From Streptomyces sp. NBC_00377 (GTDB taxonomy: Bacteria > Actinomycetota > Actinomycetes > Streptomycetales > Streptomycetaceae), in assembly GCF_036075115.1 (NCBI RefSeq), contig NZ_CP107958.1, forward strand, positions 5,580,001-5,644,000: a stretch of 64,000 nucleotides of DNA. Direction: 5' to 3'. Made by a program: the position numbers and the translations under genes. The notes below the pieces were generated by a model. The model saw only the letters and a list, made by a program, of their open reading frames with translations. It was not told the DNA's origin and did no database searches. Of this stretch, positions 47,930 to 56,542 are shown piece by piece (position 1 is the stretch's first letter; every line of letters starts with the position of its first letter).

Positions 47930-48480
47930 GAGGCGCCCAACGGGCCCGCGCCCCTGGGCTCCTAACGGATCGCGACCCGCGGCTCCTTACGGCCGCGGCC
48001 CGAGGCTCCCCAACGGTCCGCGGCCCGAGGCGCCCAAGGGTCCGCAGCCCGGGGCCCCTTACGGCCGCGGCCCGAGGCTCCTCAACGGTGCGCGGTCTGA
48101 GGCTCCTTACGGTTGCGGCCTGAGGCTCCTCAACGGTCTGCGGCCCGAGGCACCTAACGGGTCCGCGGCCCGAGGCGCCCAAGGGTTCCCAGCCCGGGGC
48201 CCCTTACGGCCGCGGCCCGAGGCTCCTCAACGGTGCGCGGTCTGAGGCTCCTTACGGTTGCGGCCTGAGGCTCCTCAACGGTCTGCGGCCCGAGGCTCCC
48301 ATCGGTCCGCGGCCCGAGGCGCCCAAGGTTCCGCAGCCCGAGGCCCCTTACTGCCGCGGGCCCGAGGCGCTTAACGGGTTTGCGACCCGAGGCTCCCATC
48401 GGTCCGCAGCCCGAGGCGCCCAAGGGTTCGCAGCCTGCGGCCCCTTACTGCCACGGCTCCCGGCGGTCCGGGGCCCCCAG
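47930..48480. repeat. 24-nt GC-rich minisatellite array
   Basis: More than 20 degenerate copies of a ~24-nt unit such as GCGGCCCGAGGCTCCTCAAC plus GGTC. A higher-order duplication of about 105 nt is nearly exact between 48046-48153 and 48191-48297 (145-nt offset, six units plus one base). In one plus frame the unit reads as an octapeptide (RPEAPNGP-like) and in one minus frame as a 16-residue unit (TVEEPRAAAVRGPGLR-like), but frames break often and no start fits. I treat it as non-coding, between the helicase and an IclR gene. Confidence 0.8.
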
Positions 48481-48851
48481 CCCTCGCGGGCCCGGGCGTC
48501 CAGGCTCTCCGGGCCGTCCGCAAGGGCGCGGCTGCCGGGCCCGTGTCCCGGCAGGGGCGCGAGGCGTGGTGCCACGCTCCGTACGTATCGGGATAAATGC
48601 AGGTAGTCCATACCGGCCAATGACCGGATTCTGGACGGAGACTTCCGCTCAGCGAACCGGCTTCGCTACTGTCCCGCTACGCACACGCCCCGTGGCAGCG
48701 CCGCCGCGGAGCGCAGCCGTGAAGCGACCGGGCCCGGACACGCCAGGCCCGTCTGCCGATCGGCGGCCTCTGTAGCGCGTCACTGACGGGACTCGGTGAC
48801 GCATCCGCCGCGACGGAGGCTGCCGACCTCACCACTTAAGGAGTGGGCGTC
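48481..48851. other. Non-repetitive spacer upstream of IclR gene
   Basis: About 370 nt. No gene is seen. AAGGAG at 48837-48842 is the ribosome site of the IclR gene. GACACGCCAGGCCCGTCTGC-type text near 48735 has no clear structure. Confidence 0.3.
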
Positions 48852-49502
48852 GTGACCGCGGAGACCTCGCAGACGCTCGATCGAGGGCTGAAGGTCCTCA
48901 AACTGCTGGCCGATACCGACCACGGGCTGACCGTCACCGAACTTTCCAACAAACTGGGCGTCAACCGGACCGTTGTGTACCGGCTGCTCGCCACACTGGA
49001 ACAGCACGCCCTCGTACGGCGTGACCTGGGCGGGCGAGCCAGGGTGGGCCTCGGGGTGCTGAGGCTGGGCCGTCAGGTGCATCCGCTGGTGCGGGAGGCC
49101 GCGCTGCCCGCGCTGCGGTCGCTGGCCGAGGACATAGGGGCGACCGCGCATCTGACCCTGGTGGACGGGACGGAGGCGCTCGCCGTCGCCGTCGTCGAGC
49201 CGACCTGGACGGACTACCACGTGGCCTACCGGGCCGGGTTCCGGCATCCGCTGGACCGGGGCGCGGCCGGCCGGGCGATCCTCTTCGCGCGGCAGAATCC
49301 GGCGCGTCCGGCGAACGAACCCGGCTACACGCTGACGCACGGGGAGCTGGAGGCCGGCGCGAGCGGCGCCGCGGCTCCGCTGCTGGGAGTGACGGGCGTC
49401 GAGGGCAGCGTGGGCGTGGTGATGCTGGCCGACGCCGTGCCGGAACGGGTGGGACCGCGGGTCGTGGACGCCGCAAGGGAGGTGGCGGAGGCGCTGCGCT
49501 GA
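48852..49502 (+). CDS. IclR-family transcriptional regulator
   Basis: A 216-residue regulator with an N-terminal winged helix (SQTLDRGLKVLKLLADTDHGLTVTELSNKLGVNRTVVYRLLATLEQHALVRRD) and a C-terminal GAF-like effector domain (EDIGATAHLTLVDGTEALAVAVVEP; HPLDRGAAGRAIL). Start at GTG 48852, eight bases after AAGGAG; a GTG at 48843 would lie inside that site. The target is not evident: neighbours are a minisatellite and a protease gene. Confidence 0.88.
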   Translation: MTAETSQTLDRGLKVLKLLADTDHGLTVTELSNKLGVNRTVVYRLLATLEQHALVRRDLGGRARVGLGVLRLGRQVHPLVREAALPALRSLAEDIGATAHLTLVDGTEALAVAVVEPTWTDYHVAYRAGFRHPLDRGAAGRAILFARQNPARPANEPGYTLTHGELEAGASGAAAPLLGVTGVEGSVGVVMLADAVPERVGPRVVDAAREVAEALR

Positions 49503-49627
49503 CTCCGCGAGGGCCTCGACAGGCGGCCTCTGCCGTAGGAGAGGGGGCGACGGGGCGGGTGACGCCGAACCGGGGCTCGCGGCCGATCGGGCGACATCCG
49601 GCCGCGAGCCGGGACACGTCGTCACGT

Positions 49628-49633
49628 TAGATT
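49628..49633 (+). promoter_or_regulatory. -10 element for leaderless S16 protease gene
   Basis: TAGATT ends 6 nt before GTG 49640, with no ribosome site. Confidence 0.5.
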
Positions 49634-49639
49634 GACCTC

Positions 49640-50431
49640 GTGCTCTCTCGCCTCTCTCGCCCCACGGCTCTCACCGTCTGCGCCCTGCCGCTCGTGGCGC
49701 TGCTCGCGACGGCCGCGTTCGCGCCGCTGCCGTTCTCGGTGGCGCAGCCGGGCATGACGGCGAACGTCCTCGGTGAGAACCAGGGCACCCCGGTCATCAC
49801 GATCACCGGCGCGCCCACCCGGACCACCAGCGGGCAGCTGCGGATGACGACGATCGAGGCGACCAACCCCGACACGGTCGTCAGGCTCCCCGACGTCATC
49901 GACGGCTGGTTCGGCGCCGACCGGGCGATCATGCCCCGTGACTCCGTCTACCCCAGCGGGGAGACGACGAAGGAGATCGAGCAGCACAACACGCAGCAGA
50001 TGCGGGAGTCCCAGGACGCCGCGACCGAGGCCGCGCTGAAGTACCTGAAGCTCGGCGGCGACGGCGTCAAGGTCACCCTGACCCTGGCCGACGTGGGCGG
50101 TCCCAGCGCCGGGCTGCTGTTCTCGCTCGGCATCGTCGACAAGCTCGACGGCGACGGCAGCGGCGGCGACCTCACCGGCGGCCGCACGATCGCCGGTACC
50201 GGGACCATCGAGGCCGACGGTACGGTCGGCGCGGTCGGCGGGGTGGCCCTGAAGACACAGGCCGCGCGGCGGGACGGGGCGACCGTCTTCCTGGTGCCGA
50301 AGGCCGAGTGTTCCGACGCCGAGGCCGAACTGCCCAAGGGCCTGCGGCTGGTCCCGGTCACCACGTTGAAGGGCGCGGTGAGCGCGCTGACCGCCCTCCA
50401 GAACGGAAAGGGCTCGGTCCCGAGCTGCTAG
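49640..50431 (+). CDS. Secreted Lon-type (S16) serine protease domain protein
   Basis: A 263-residue protein with an N-terminal signal anchor (ALTVCALPLVALLATAAFAPLPFSVAQPG) and a Lon-like proteolytic domain. S156 in VGGPSAGLLFSL and K205 in GGVALKTQAARR form the Ser/Lys dyad; ITGAPTRTTSGQLRMTTIE is the start of the extracellular domain. Unlike Lon it has no ATPase, and unlike the related YlbL-type proteins I see no clear PDZ domain. Substrate unknown. It is probably leaderless. Confidence 0.82.
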   Translation: MLSRLSRPTALTVCALPLVALLATAAFAPLPFSVAQPGMTANVLGENQGTPVITITGAPTRTTSGQLRMTTIEATNPDTVVRLPDVIDGWFGADRAIMPRDSVYPSGETTKEIEQHNTQQMRESQDAATEAALKYLKLGGDGVKVTLTLADVGGPSAGLLFSLGIVDKLDGDGSGGDLTGGRTIAGTGTIEADGTVGAVGGVALKTQAARRDGATVFLVPKAECSDAEAELPKGLRLVPVTTLKGAVSALTALQNGKGSVPSC

Positions 50432-50660
50432 GGCGTGTCTGACAATTCCCGCCGGGCGCGCGGCGTCCGGCACGGCACTCCCCCAGCCTTCGGCCGGGGG
50501 TGCCCCCACGCCGCGTTGTCGCCTCACCCCAGTACATCCGGTACGGGGACGATGCTCCGCCTTGCGATGCACCGCACCGGACGCCGCGCGCTGCCCGGCA
50601 AACCCTTCCGGTCACGGCACCAGCGGTGCCGCTTCGCGGCTTGCGCCGGTGGGTGACACC
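50432..50660. repeat. Dispersed palindromic intergenic repeat
   Basis: Starts GGGCGTGTCTGACAATTCCC right after the protease stop. It includes a hairpin GGCACTCCCCC-AGCC-TTCG-GCCG-GGGGTGCC (about 50472-50503) and continues with TACATCCGGTACGGGG. I recall this combination as a frequent small non-coding repeat in Streptomyces genomes, with the GTCTGACAATTCC end resembling an insertion-sequence terminus. It contains no transposase. Confidence 0.55.
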
Positions 50661-50701
50661 GGTCGAGACGGCCCGGCCGGGCCACCGTCCACTTCGCGGC
50701 G

Positions 50702-51184
50702 TCAGGCCCTCTCCCCGTCGTCCTCGGCCGCCTGCTCCACCAGCGGGATGATCCGCAGCGGAACGGGGTTCTCCATCACGATCGCGGTGGAGGCCCGGAC
50801 GATGCCGTCGAAACCGACGACCAGGTCGATCACCCGCTGGAGATCGGCGTTGGAGCGGGCCACCAGCCGGCACAGCATGTCCCCGCCGCCGGTGGTGGTG
50901 TGCAGTTCCAGCACCTCCGGCACGGACCCCAGGTGGGCCCGGATGGCGGCTCCCTGCCCCTGCCGGATCTGAAGCGTGGCGAACGCGGTCACCGGGTAGC
51001 CGAGCGCCGCCGGATCGACCTCGGGGCCGAACCCCCGGACGACTCCGTTCGACTGGAGCCGGTCGAGCCGCGCCTGCACCGTCCCCCGGGCCACCCCCAG
51101 CCGCCGGGACATCTCCAGCACCCCCAGGCGCGGCTCCCTGGCCAGCAGCACGATGATCCGGCCGTCCAGTCGATCGATCGCCAT
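50702..51184 (-). CDS. Lrp/AsnC-family regulator divergent from hpd
   Basis: A 160-residue feast/famine regulator. The helix-turn-helix is DRLDGRIIVLLAREPRLGVLEMSRRLGVARGTVQARLDRLQSNGVVRGFG; the RAM effector domain holds VTAFATLQIRQGQ and TTTGGGDMLCRLVARSNADLQ. ATG 51184 is chosen as the family start. It lies head-to-head with hpd, 125 nt apart, and very probably controls it in response to tyrosine, phenylalanine or a breakdown product. Confidence 0.9.
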   Translation of the reverse strand: MAIDRLDGRIIVLLAREPRLGVLEMSRRLGVARGTVQARLDRLQSNGVVRGFGPEVDPAALGYPVTAFATLQIRQGQGAAIRAHLGSVPEVLELHTTTGGGDMLCRLVARSNADLQRVIDLVVGFDGIVRASTAIVMENPVPLRIIPLVEQAAEDDGERA

Positions 51185-51243
51185 ACCGCCCGCCTCCGGG
51201 ATGGGCACCCTGTACAGAAAGCCCGTCGATACCGTTCCTTCGC

Positions 51244-51281
51244 TGCGCACATTGTCCAGCGATGAAGCGAACTATTGCGCA
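51244..51281. promoter_or_regulatory. Paired TGCGCA palindromes in the hpd-regulator interval
   Basis: TGCGCA occurs at 51244-51249 and 51276-51281, 32 bp apart (three helical turns), in the divergent interval. They may be Lrp contact sites and lie 30-60 nt before the hpd start. Confidence 0.35.
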
Positions 51282-51309
51282 CCTTGCTGCCCGGCGCGAG
51301 GCTTCGGCC

Positions 51310-52455
51310 ATGACGCAGACCACACACCACACTCCCGACACCGCCCGGCAGGCCGATCCCTTCCCGGTCAAGGGAATGGACGCGGTCGTCTTCGCCGTGG
51401 GCAACGCCAAGCAGGCGGCGCACTACTACTCCACCGCCTTCGGCATGAAGCTGGTCGCCTACTCCGGACCGGAGACGGGCAGCCGCGAGACCGCCTCGTA
51501 CGTGCTCACGAACGGCTCGGCCCGCTTCGTCCTCACCTCCGTCATCAAGGCCGCCACCCCCTGGGGCCACTTCCTCGGCCGGCACGTGGCCGAGCACGGC
51601 GACGGCGTCGTCGACCTCGCCATCGAGGTCCCCGACGCCCGGGCGGCCTACGCCTACGCGATCGAGCACGGCGCCCGCTCGGTCGCCGAGCCGTACGAGC
51701 TGAAGGACGAGCACGGCACCGTCGTCCTCGCCGCGATCGCCACCTACGGCGAGACCCGCCACACGCTCGTCGACCGCTCCGGCTACGACGGCCCGTACCT
51801 CCCCGGCTTCGCCGCCGCCGAGCCGATCGTCGAACCGCCCGCCCACCGCACCTTCCAGGCCGTCGACCACTGCGTCGGCAACGTCGAACTCGGCCGGATG
51901 AACGAGTGGGTCGGCTTCTACAACAAGGTCATGGGCTTCACGAACATGAAGGAGTTCGTGGGCGACGACATCGCCACCGAGTACAGCGCCCTGATGTCGA
52001 AGGTCGTCGCGGACGGCACGCTCAAGGTCAAGTTCCCGATCAACGAGCCCGCCATCGCCAAGAAGAAGTCCCAGATCGACGAGTACCTGGAGTTCTACGG
52101 CGGCGCGGGCGTCCAGCACATCGCGTTGAACACCAACGACATCGTGCAGACGGTACGGACGATGCGGGCGGCCGGGGTGCGGTTCCTCGACACCCCCGAC
52201 TCCTACTACGACACGCTGGGCGAGTGGGTCGGCGAGACCCGCGTCCCCGTCGACACCCTGCGCGAGCTGAAGATCCTCGCCGACCGCGACGAGGACGGCT
52301 ATCTGTTGCAGATCTTCACCAAGCCGGTCCAGGACAAGCCGACCGTCTTCTTCGAGATCATCGAACGGCACGGCTCCATGGGCTTCGGCAAGGGAAACTT
52401 CAAGGCCCTGTTCGAGGCGATCGAGCGGGAGCAGGACCGGCGCGGCAACCTCTGA
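51310..52455 (+). CDS. hpd: 4-hydroxyphenylpyruvate dioxygenase
   Basis: A 381-residue Fe(II) enzyme converting 4-hydroxyphenylpyruvate to homogentisate in tyrosine breakdown. The iron ligands fall at H187 (VDHCVGN), H270 (VQHIALN) and E349 (FFEIIERHG), the same numbering as the S. avermitilis enzyme structure. The C-terminal lid helix (GFGKGNFKALFEAIEREQDRRGNL) closes the site. ATG 51310 gives the usual length; an upstream ATG at 51262 overlaps the presumed operators. It is divergent from an Lrp regulator. The rest of the homogentisate pathway is not in the window. Confidence 0.97.
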   Translation: MTQTTHHTPDTARQADPFPVKGMDAVVFAVGNAKQAAHYYSTAFGMKLVAYSGPETGSRETASYVLTNGSARFVLTSVIKAATPWGHFLGRHVAEHGDGVVDLAIEVPDARAAYAYAIEHGARSVAEPYELKDEHGTVVLAAIATYGETRHTLVDRSGYDGPYLPGFAAAEPIVEPPAHRTFQAVDHCVGNVELGRMNEWVGFYNKVMGFTNMKEFVGDDIATEYSALMSKVVADGTLKVKFPINEPAIAKKKSQIDEYLEFYGGAGVQHIALNTNDIVQTVRTMRAAGVRFLDTPDSYYDTLGEWVGETRVPVDTLRELKILADRDEDGYLLQIFTKPVQDKPTVFFEIIERHGSMGFGKGNFKALFEAIEREQDRRGNL

Positions 52456-52574
52456 GCGGCACTCGGTGAGCGGCAAGCGGTGAGCGGCGACCCGTGAGCG
52501 GCAGCTCGCGGAGGGAGCGGCTCGCGGCCCCCGTCGGTCCCGTCGGGCCCCTCCGGCCCCCGTCCGGGCGCGCC

Positions 52575-54098
52575 CTACTCGGGCAGCTCGGCGGGGGCCG
52601 GCTCGTCACCCAGCCGCGCCGCCGCTGCCCGGGCCACCGGTCCGAACAGCGGCGAGAAGTACGGGTTGATCCGCAACGCCTCCTGGAGGTGGCGCCGGGC
52701 CGGTCCTGTCATGTCCAGCGCCTGCTCGATCATGCCCCGGTGGTACATGTACGGCGCGCTGTACACGGTGCCCCCGTGCACCCGGTCCGTGGCGATCACG
52801 GCGAACCGCAGCGCCTCCTTGTCGTCCCCGGCCCGGTGCAGCGCCCAGCCCAGCGCGTCCGCCACCGCGATCCCCGGCTGCCTTCGCCACTCGGCCCGCA
52901 GCCGCGTCACCGCCGCGGCCGGATCCCCGTGGTCCGCCTCGAACCGGCCGAGCACCAGAGCCCCGTCGACCCCGCCCGCCGCCTCCTTCCCGACCCGCGC
53001 CCGCAGCCGGTCGTACTGCGCCCGCGCCGCCCGGGTGGAACCCAGCGACTCGTACAGTTCGCCGAGCTCCAGCGCGTACTGCGGCGACGGCTGCCCGGCG
53101 AGCGCCTTCCGGTACGCGTTCAACGCCTGCGACGTCCGCCCCAGGGCCGCCAGCGCCCGTCCCTGCCCGGCCTGCGCGGCCCGCTGGTCGGGGTCGATCC
53201 TGACCGCCTCCCGGAAGTGCCGCAGGGCGTTCGCCCGCTCACCGCGCTCCCAGGCCAGCTGCCCCGCCCGCTCCAGCCAGGCCGCCTGCTCGGCGGGGGA
53301 GGAGGCGCCGGCCGCCGCGTCGGCCAGCGCAGCCTGCGCGTCCTCGCGGCGGCCCTGGTCCCAGTAGACGCCCGCCGCCCGCGCCCGCACGGCGGGACCG
53401 GAGTGCAGCGCCGTCAGCCGGTCGAGGGCCCTGCGGGCCTGCCGGTGATCCCCGAGCCCGGTGTACGCGTCGATGAGCTGCGGATACGTCGTCCAGCGGG
53501 CCGGCGCCAGCCTGCGCGCGGCCTCGCCCCACGCGAGGGCCGCCCGGAAGTCACGGCGTGCGTTGGCCAGCGCGGCCAGCCCGTCGAGGGCCTCGGGATT
53601 GGCCTTCGGACGCACCTTCAGCGAGGTCCGCAGCGCCCGCTCGGCCTTCGGGTACAGCGCGGCGGCGTCTGCGGTGCGCCGGCCCTGCTCGACGTAGGCC
53701 GTCCCGAGCACCGCCCAGGACCGCGCGTCCCGTGGATGCGCCCGCACCCGGCTCTCGCGCTGCCCGATCAGCACCGCCAGATCGGGCAACGCGGCCGGCA
53801 CGCCGGTACGGACCGCGGTGCCGGCCTGCGCCCCCGGCGCGGGCCCGGGCGCCCGGCGCACCGCGGGCTCCCCGCCGGACAGACCCAGCACCACCCCGCC
53901 GCCCAGCGCCAGGCACCCCACGAGCGAGCCGACGAGCACCCACCGCCGCGACGGCGAGACCTTCCGGGCGGATCCGGCAGCTTCCGCGGGGCTTTCCGGG
54001 TTCATGGAAGCCGCGGGGGCCGGGGCGGCCTCCTCGGGGGCGGTGCCGGGGGCGGTGCGCTCATCGGCGCCGCGCTCTGCGTTCTCCATGGCGCTCAC
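52575..54098 (-). CDS. Membrane-anchored TPR-repeat protein
   Basis: 507 residues. A disordered Ala/Pro/Glu-rich N-terminus, one membrane helix (WVLVGSLVGCLALGGGVVLGL, about residues 53-73) and then around ten tetratricopeptide-like helical pairs (WAVLGTAYVEQGRR, EALDGLAALANARRDFRAAL, LRHFREAVRIDPDQRAAQAGQGRALAALGRTSQALNAYRKAL, YALELGELYESLGSTRAARAQYDRL). It is probably a scaffold outside the membrane. Start GTG 54098; ATG 54089 is nearly as likely, and neither has a good ribosome site. It is divergent from the oxidase gene. Confidence 0.8.
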   Translation of the reverse strand: MSAMENAERGADERTAPGTAPEEAAPAPAASMNPESPAEAAGSARKVSPSRRWVLVGSLVGCLALGGGVVLGLSGGEPAVRRAPGPAPGAQAGTAVRTGVPAALPDLAVLIGQRESRVRAHPRDARSWAVLGTAYVEQGRRTADAAALYPKAERALRTSLKVRPKANPEALDGLAALANARRDFRAALAWGEAARRLAPARWTTYPQLIDAYTGLGDHRQARRALDRLTALHSGPAVRARAAGVYWDQGRREDAQAALADAAAGASSPAEQAAWLERAGQLAWERGERANALRHFREAVRIDPDQRAAQAGQGRALAALGRTSQALNAYRKALAGQPSPQYALELGELYESLGSTRAARAQYDRLRARVGKEAAGGVDGALVLGRFEADHGDPAAAVTRLRAEWRRQPGIAVADALGWALHRAGDDKEALRFAVIATDRVHGGTVYSAPYMYHRGMIEQALDMTGPARRHLQEALRINPYFSPLFGPVARAAAARLGDEPAPAELPE

Positions 54099-54181
54099 TG
54101 TGCGTCAGTACGACGACCGTACGACGTCACCCGAAGGGCCGGGCGGACGGGGTTCACACCGATGGCCCCGGGTGCGAACCT

Positions 54182-55558
54182 ATGATCATGAGCCGTATCC
54201 TCGTCGACCGTCTGCTCACCGGCCTGCCCGCCGAGGCCGTCCTCACCGACCCGGACGTCACGGCCGCCTACGCCAACGACATGGCCAGTTTCTGCCCGGC
54301 CGGGAGCCCCGCCGTCGTCGTCCTGCCGCGCACGGTCGAAGAGGTCCAGCACGTCATGCGCACGGCGACAGAGCTGCGCGCGCCGGTCGTCCCGCAGGGT
54401 GCCCGCACCGGTCTGTCCGGGGGCGCCAACGCTTCCGAGGGGTGCGTCGTCCTCTCCCTGACGAAGATGGACCGCATTCTCGAGATCAACCCGGTCGACC
54501 GCATCGCCGTGGTCGAGCCCGGCGTCGTCAACGCGGCCCTCTCCCGCGCGGTGAACGAACACGGTCTGTACTACCCGCCGGACCCCTCCAGCTGGGAGAT
54601 GTGCACGATCGGCGGCAACATCGGCACCGCTTCGGGCGGGCTGTGCTGCGTGAAGTACGGGGTGACGGCCGAGTACGTCCTCGGTCTGGACGTCGTGCTC
54701 GCCGACGGCCGCCTGATGTCCACCGGCCGCCGCACGGCCAAGGGCGTCGCCGGGTACGACCTCACCCGGCTGTTCGTGGGCTCGGAGGGCTCGCTGGGGA
54801 TCGTCGTCAGGGCGGTCCTCGCGCTCCGGCCGCAGCCGCCGCAACAACTGGTGCTGGCGGCCGAGTTCGCGTCCGCGGCCGCCGCCTGCGACGCGGTGTG
54901 CCGGATCATGGCCGGGGGACACGTCCCGTCCCTCCTCGAACTCATGGATCGTACGACGGTCAGGGCCGTCAACGAGCTGACCCGCATGGGCCTTCCGGAG
55001 AGCACCGAAGCCCTGTTGCTGGTGGCCTTCGACACCCCCGACCCGTCCGCCGACCTCACCGCCGTGGGCGCGCTGTGCGAGGCGGCCGGCGCCACCCAGG
55101 TGGTCCCGGCCGACGACTTCGCCGAGTCCGAACTCCTGCTCCAGGCACGGCGGTCGTCGCTCGTCGCCCTGGAGGCCGTCAAGGGCACCACGATGATCGA
55201 CGACGTGTGCGTGCCGCGGTCGAGGCTCGGCGAGATGCTCGAAGGCGTCGACCGCATCGCGGAGAAGCACGGACTGACCATCGGGGTCGTCGCCCACGCC
55301 GGCGACGGCAACACCCACCCCACGGTGTGCTTCGACGCGGCGGACCCCGAGGAGTGCCGGCGCGCCCGCGAGTCCTTCGACGAGATCATGGGCCTCGGCC
55401 TGGAACTCGGCGGCACCATCACCGGCGAACACGGCGTGGGGGTGCTGAAGAAGGAGTGGCTGGCGCGCGAGATCGGCCCGGTGGGCGTGGAGATGCAGCG
55501 GGCGGTCAAGGCGGCCTTCGACCCCCTGGGCATCCTCAACCCGGGCAAACTGTTCTGA
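54182..55558 (+). CDS. FAD-linked oxidase, glycolate/D-lactate oxidase type (GlcD-like)
   Basis: A 458-residue flavoprotein. The PCMH-type FAD domain has VVPQGARTGLSGGAN, CTIGGNIGTASGG and LTRLFVGSEGSLGIV; the C-terminal domain contains VVAHAGDGNTHP (metal and substrate His) and ITGEHGVGVLKKEWL, ending DPLGILNPGKLF. It oxidises a 2-hydroxy acid such as glycolate or D-lactate. No GlcE/GlcF partner lies nearby, which favours a single-subunit D-lactate/2-hydroxyglutarate-type enzyme. ATG 54182; ATG 54188 is also possible. Confidence 0.88.
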   Translation: MIMSRILVDRLLTGLPAEAVLTDPDVTAAYANDMASFCPAGSPAVVVLPRTVEEVQHVMRTATELRAPVVPQGARTGLSGGANASEGCVVLSLTKMDRILEINPVDRIAVVEPGVVNAALSRAVNEHGLYYPPDPSSWEMCTIGGNIGTASGGLCCVKYGVTAEYVLGLDVVLADGRLMSTGRRTAKGVAGYDLTRLFVGSEGSLGIVVRAVLALRPQPPQQLVLAAEFASAAAACDAVCRIMAGGHVPSLLELMDRTTVRAVNELTRMGLPESTEALLLVAFDTPDPSADLTAVGALCEAAGATQVVPADDFAESELLLQARRSSLVALEAVKGTTMIDDVCVPRSRLGEMLEGVDRIAEKHGLTIGVVAHAGDGNTHPTVCFDAADPEECRRARESFDEIMGLGLELGGTITGEHGVGVLKKEWLAREIGPVGVEMQRAVKAAFDPLGILNPGKLF

Positions 55559-55574
55559 CCCCGCCGATACCCGT

Positions 55575-55658
55575 ACCGGCACCCCAACCGGCACCCCAAC
55601 CGGCACCCCAACCGGCACCCCAACCGGCACCCCAACCGGCACCCCAACCGGCACCCCA
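55575..55658. repeat. Seven perfect 12-bp tandem repeats
   Basis: Seven exact copies of ACCGGCACCCCA (84 nt) begin 17 nt after the oxidase stop; partial copies and ATCGGCACCGGG variants follow to about 55740. The minus strand could read Val-Gly-Val-Pro repeats but no gene uses it. Confidence 0.92.
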
Positions 55659-55748
55659 ACCGGCACCGGGATCGGCACCGGGATCGGGACGGGTCACGGC
55701 GTCGGGACCGGCGACACCGCCACCGGCACCCTGACCGGCGCGGGCGGT

Positions 55749-56225
55749 TCACTCGCCGTCCGGGGACTCGTCCGACGGCCACGGGTCGCTCAGCCACAGA
55801 TCGTCCGCGGGCGTCGGGGCGAGCAGGTCGGCCAGACCGTCGTCGAGGCCGAGCCGCTCCCCCTCGGTCCCCGGGGGCACCGCCCGCAGCGTCCGCTCCA
55901 GCCAGGCCGAGACCTGTTCCGCGGGCGCCTCCAGAAGGGCGTCCCCGTCGGGCGAGCTGAGCGCCATCAGCACGACGCTGCGCCCTTCCACCTTCGTCGG
56001 CCACACCCGCACGTCGCCGTGCCCGCAGGGCCGGAACACGCCCTCCACGAGCAGCTCCCGTGCGAACGTCCAGTCGACCGGGTGCTCGGAGTTGATGTGG
56101 AAGGCGACGTGGACGGCGAACGGGTCGTCGCCGCGATAGCCCAGCCGGGCCGGGACCGGGATGCTGCGCTCCGGCGACAGGATGAGCCTGAGCTCCAGTT
56201 CACGTTCCACCACGGTGTGACGCAT
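55749..56225 (-). CDS. ssgG: SsgA-like sporulation/cell-division protein SsgG
   Basis: A 158-residue SALP protein: ERELELRLILSPERSIPVPARLGYRGDDPFAVHVAFHINSEHPVDWTFARELLVEGVFRPCGHGDVRVWPT followed by LMALSSPDGDALLEAPAEQVSAWLERTLRAVPPG is the family fold. These proteins guide septum-site choice and wall synthesis in sporulating actinomycetes. I call it SsgG from gene order (beside the GlcD-like and RDD genes, as SCO2924 in memory) and from the C-terminal extension ending in acidic residues. GAGGAGAAC lies just upstream of ATG 56225. Confidence 0.85.
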   Translation of the reverse strand: MRHTVVERELELRLILSPERSIPVPARLGYRGDDPFAVHVAFHINSEHPVDWTFARELLVEGVFRPCGHGDVRVWPTKVEGRSVVLMALSSPDGDALLEAPAEQVSAWLERTLRAVPPGTEGERLGLDDGLADLLAPTPADDLWLSDPWPSDESPDGE

Positions 56226-56542
56226 GTCGGTTCTCCTCTCGAGACGGACCTCGCGCGGGCCCGCGGTGGGCCCGTACGAGTGGAGAGGGGCCGGACCCCG
56301 GAACCATTACGCGGGTCCGGGGAACTTTCTCCGAGCGGTTCCCGCCGCGGGCCCCCGCACGTTCCGGCCATGGCTTCGTCGCGTTCCGGCCGGGCCCCGG
56401 TGGACGGTTCCGAACGTGTGAAGAGCCTGCACGGCATTGCCCGGAAAGGGGCGGGTCCGACAGGACTGGCCGTGGACCTTGCGTGGGTCTGATAGATGTG
56501 GACCCCCCCATCCCACCCCCGAGCAGATACGGGACGACGGAC
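56226..56542. promoter_or_regulatory. Divergent region between ssgG and RDD gene
   Basis: About 315 nt, no gene. It includes the ssgG ribosome site (56230-56240). GGAAC words at 56299 and 56408 could be ECF-type -35 elements, but no paired -10 is convincing. Confidence 0.3.

Noticed and set aside
47930..48480. CRISPR array
   Set aside because: The repeats are about 24 nt and directly adjacent with no unique spacers, they are degenerate, and no cas genes are present. It is a minisatellite.
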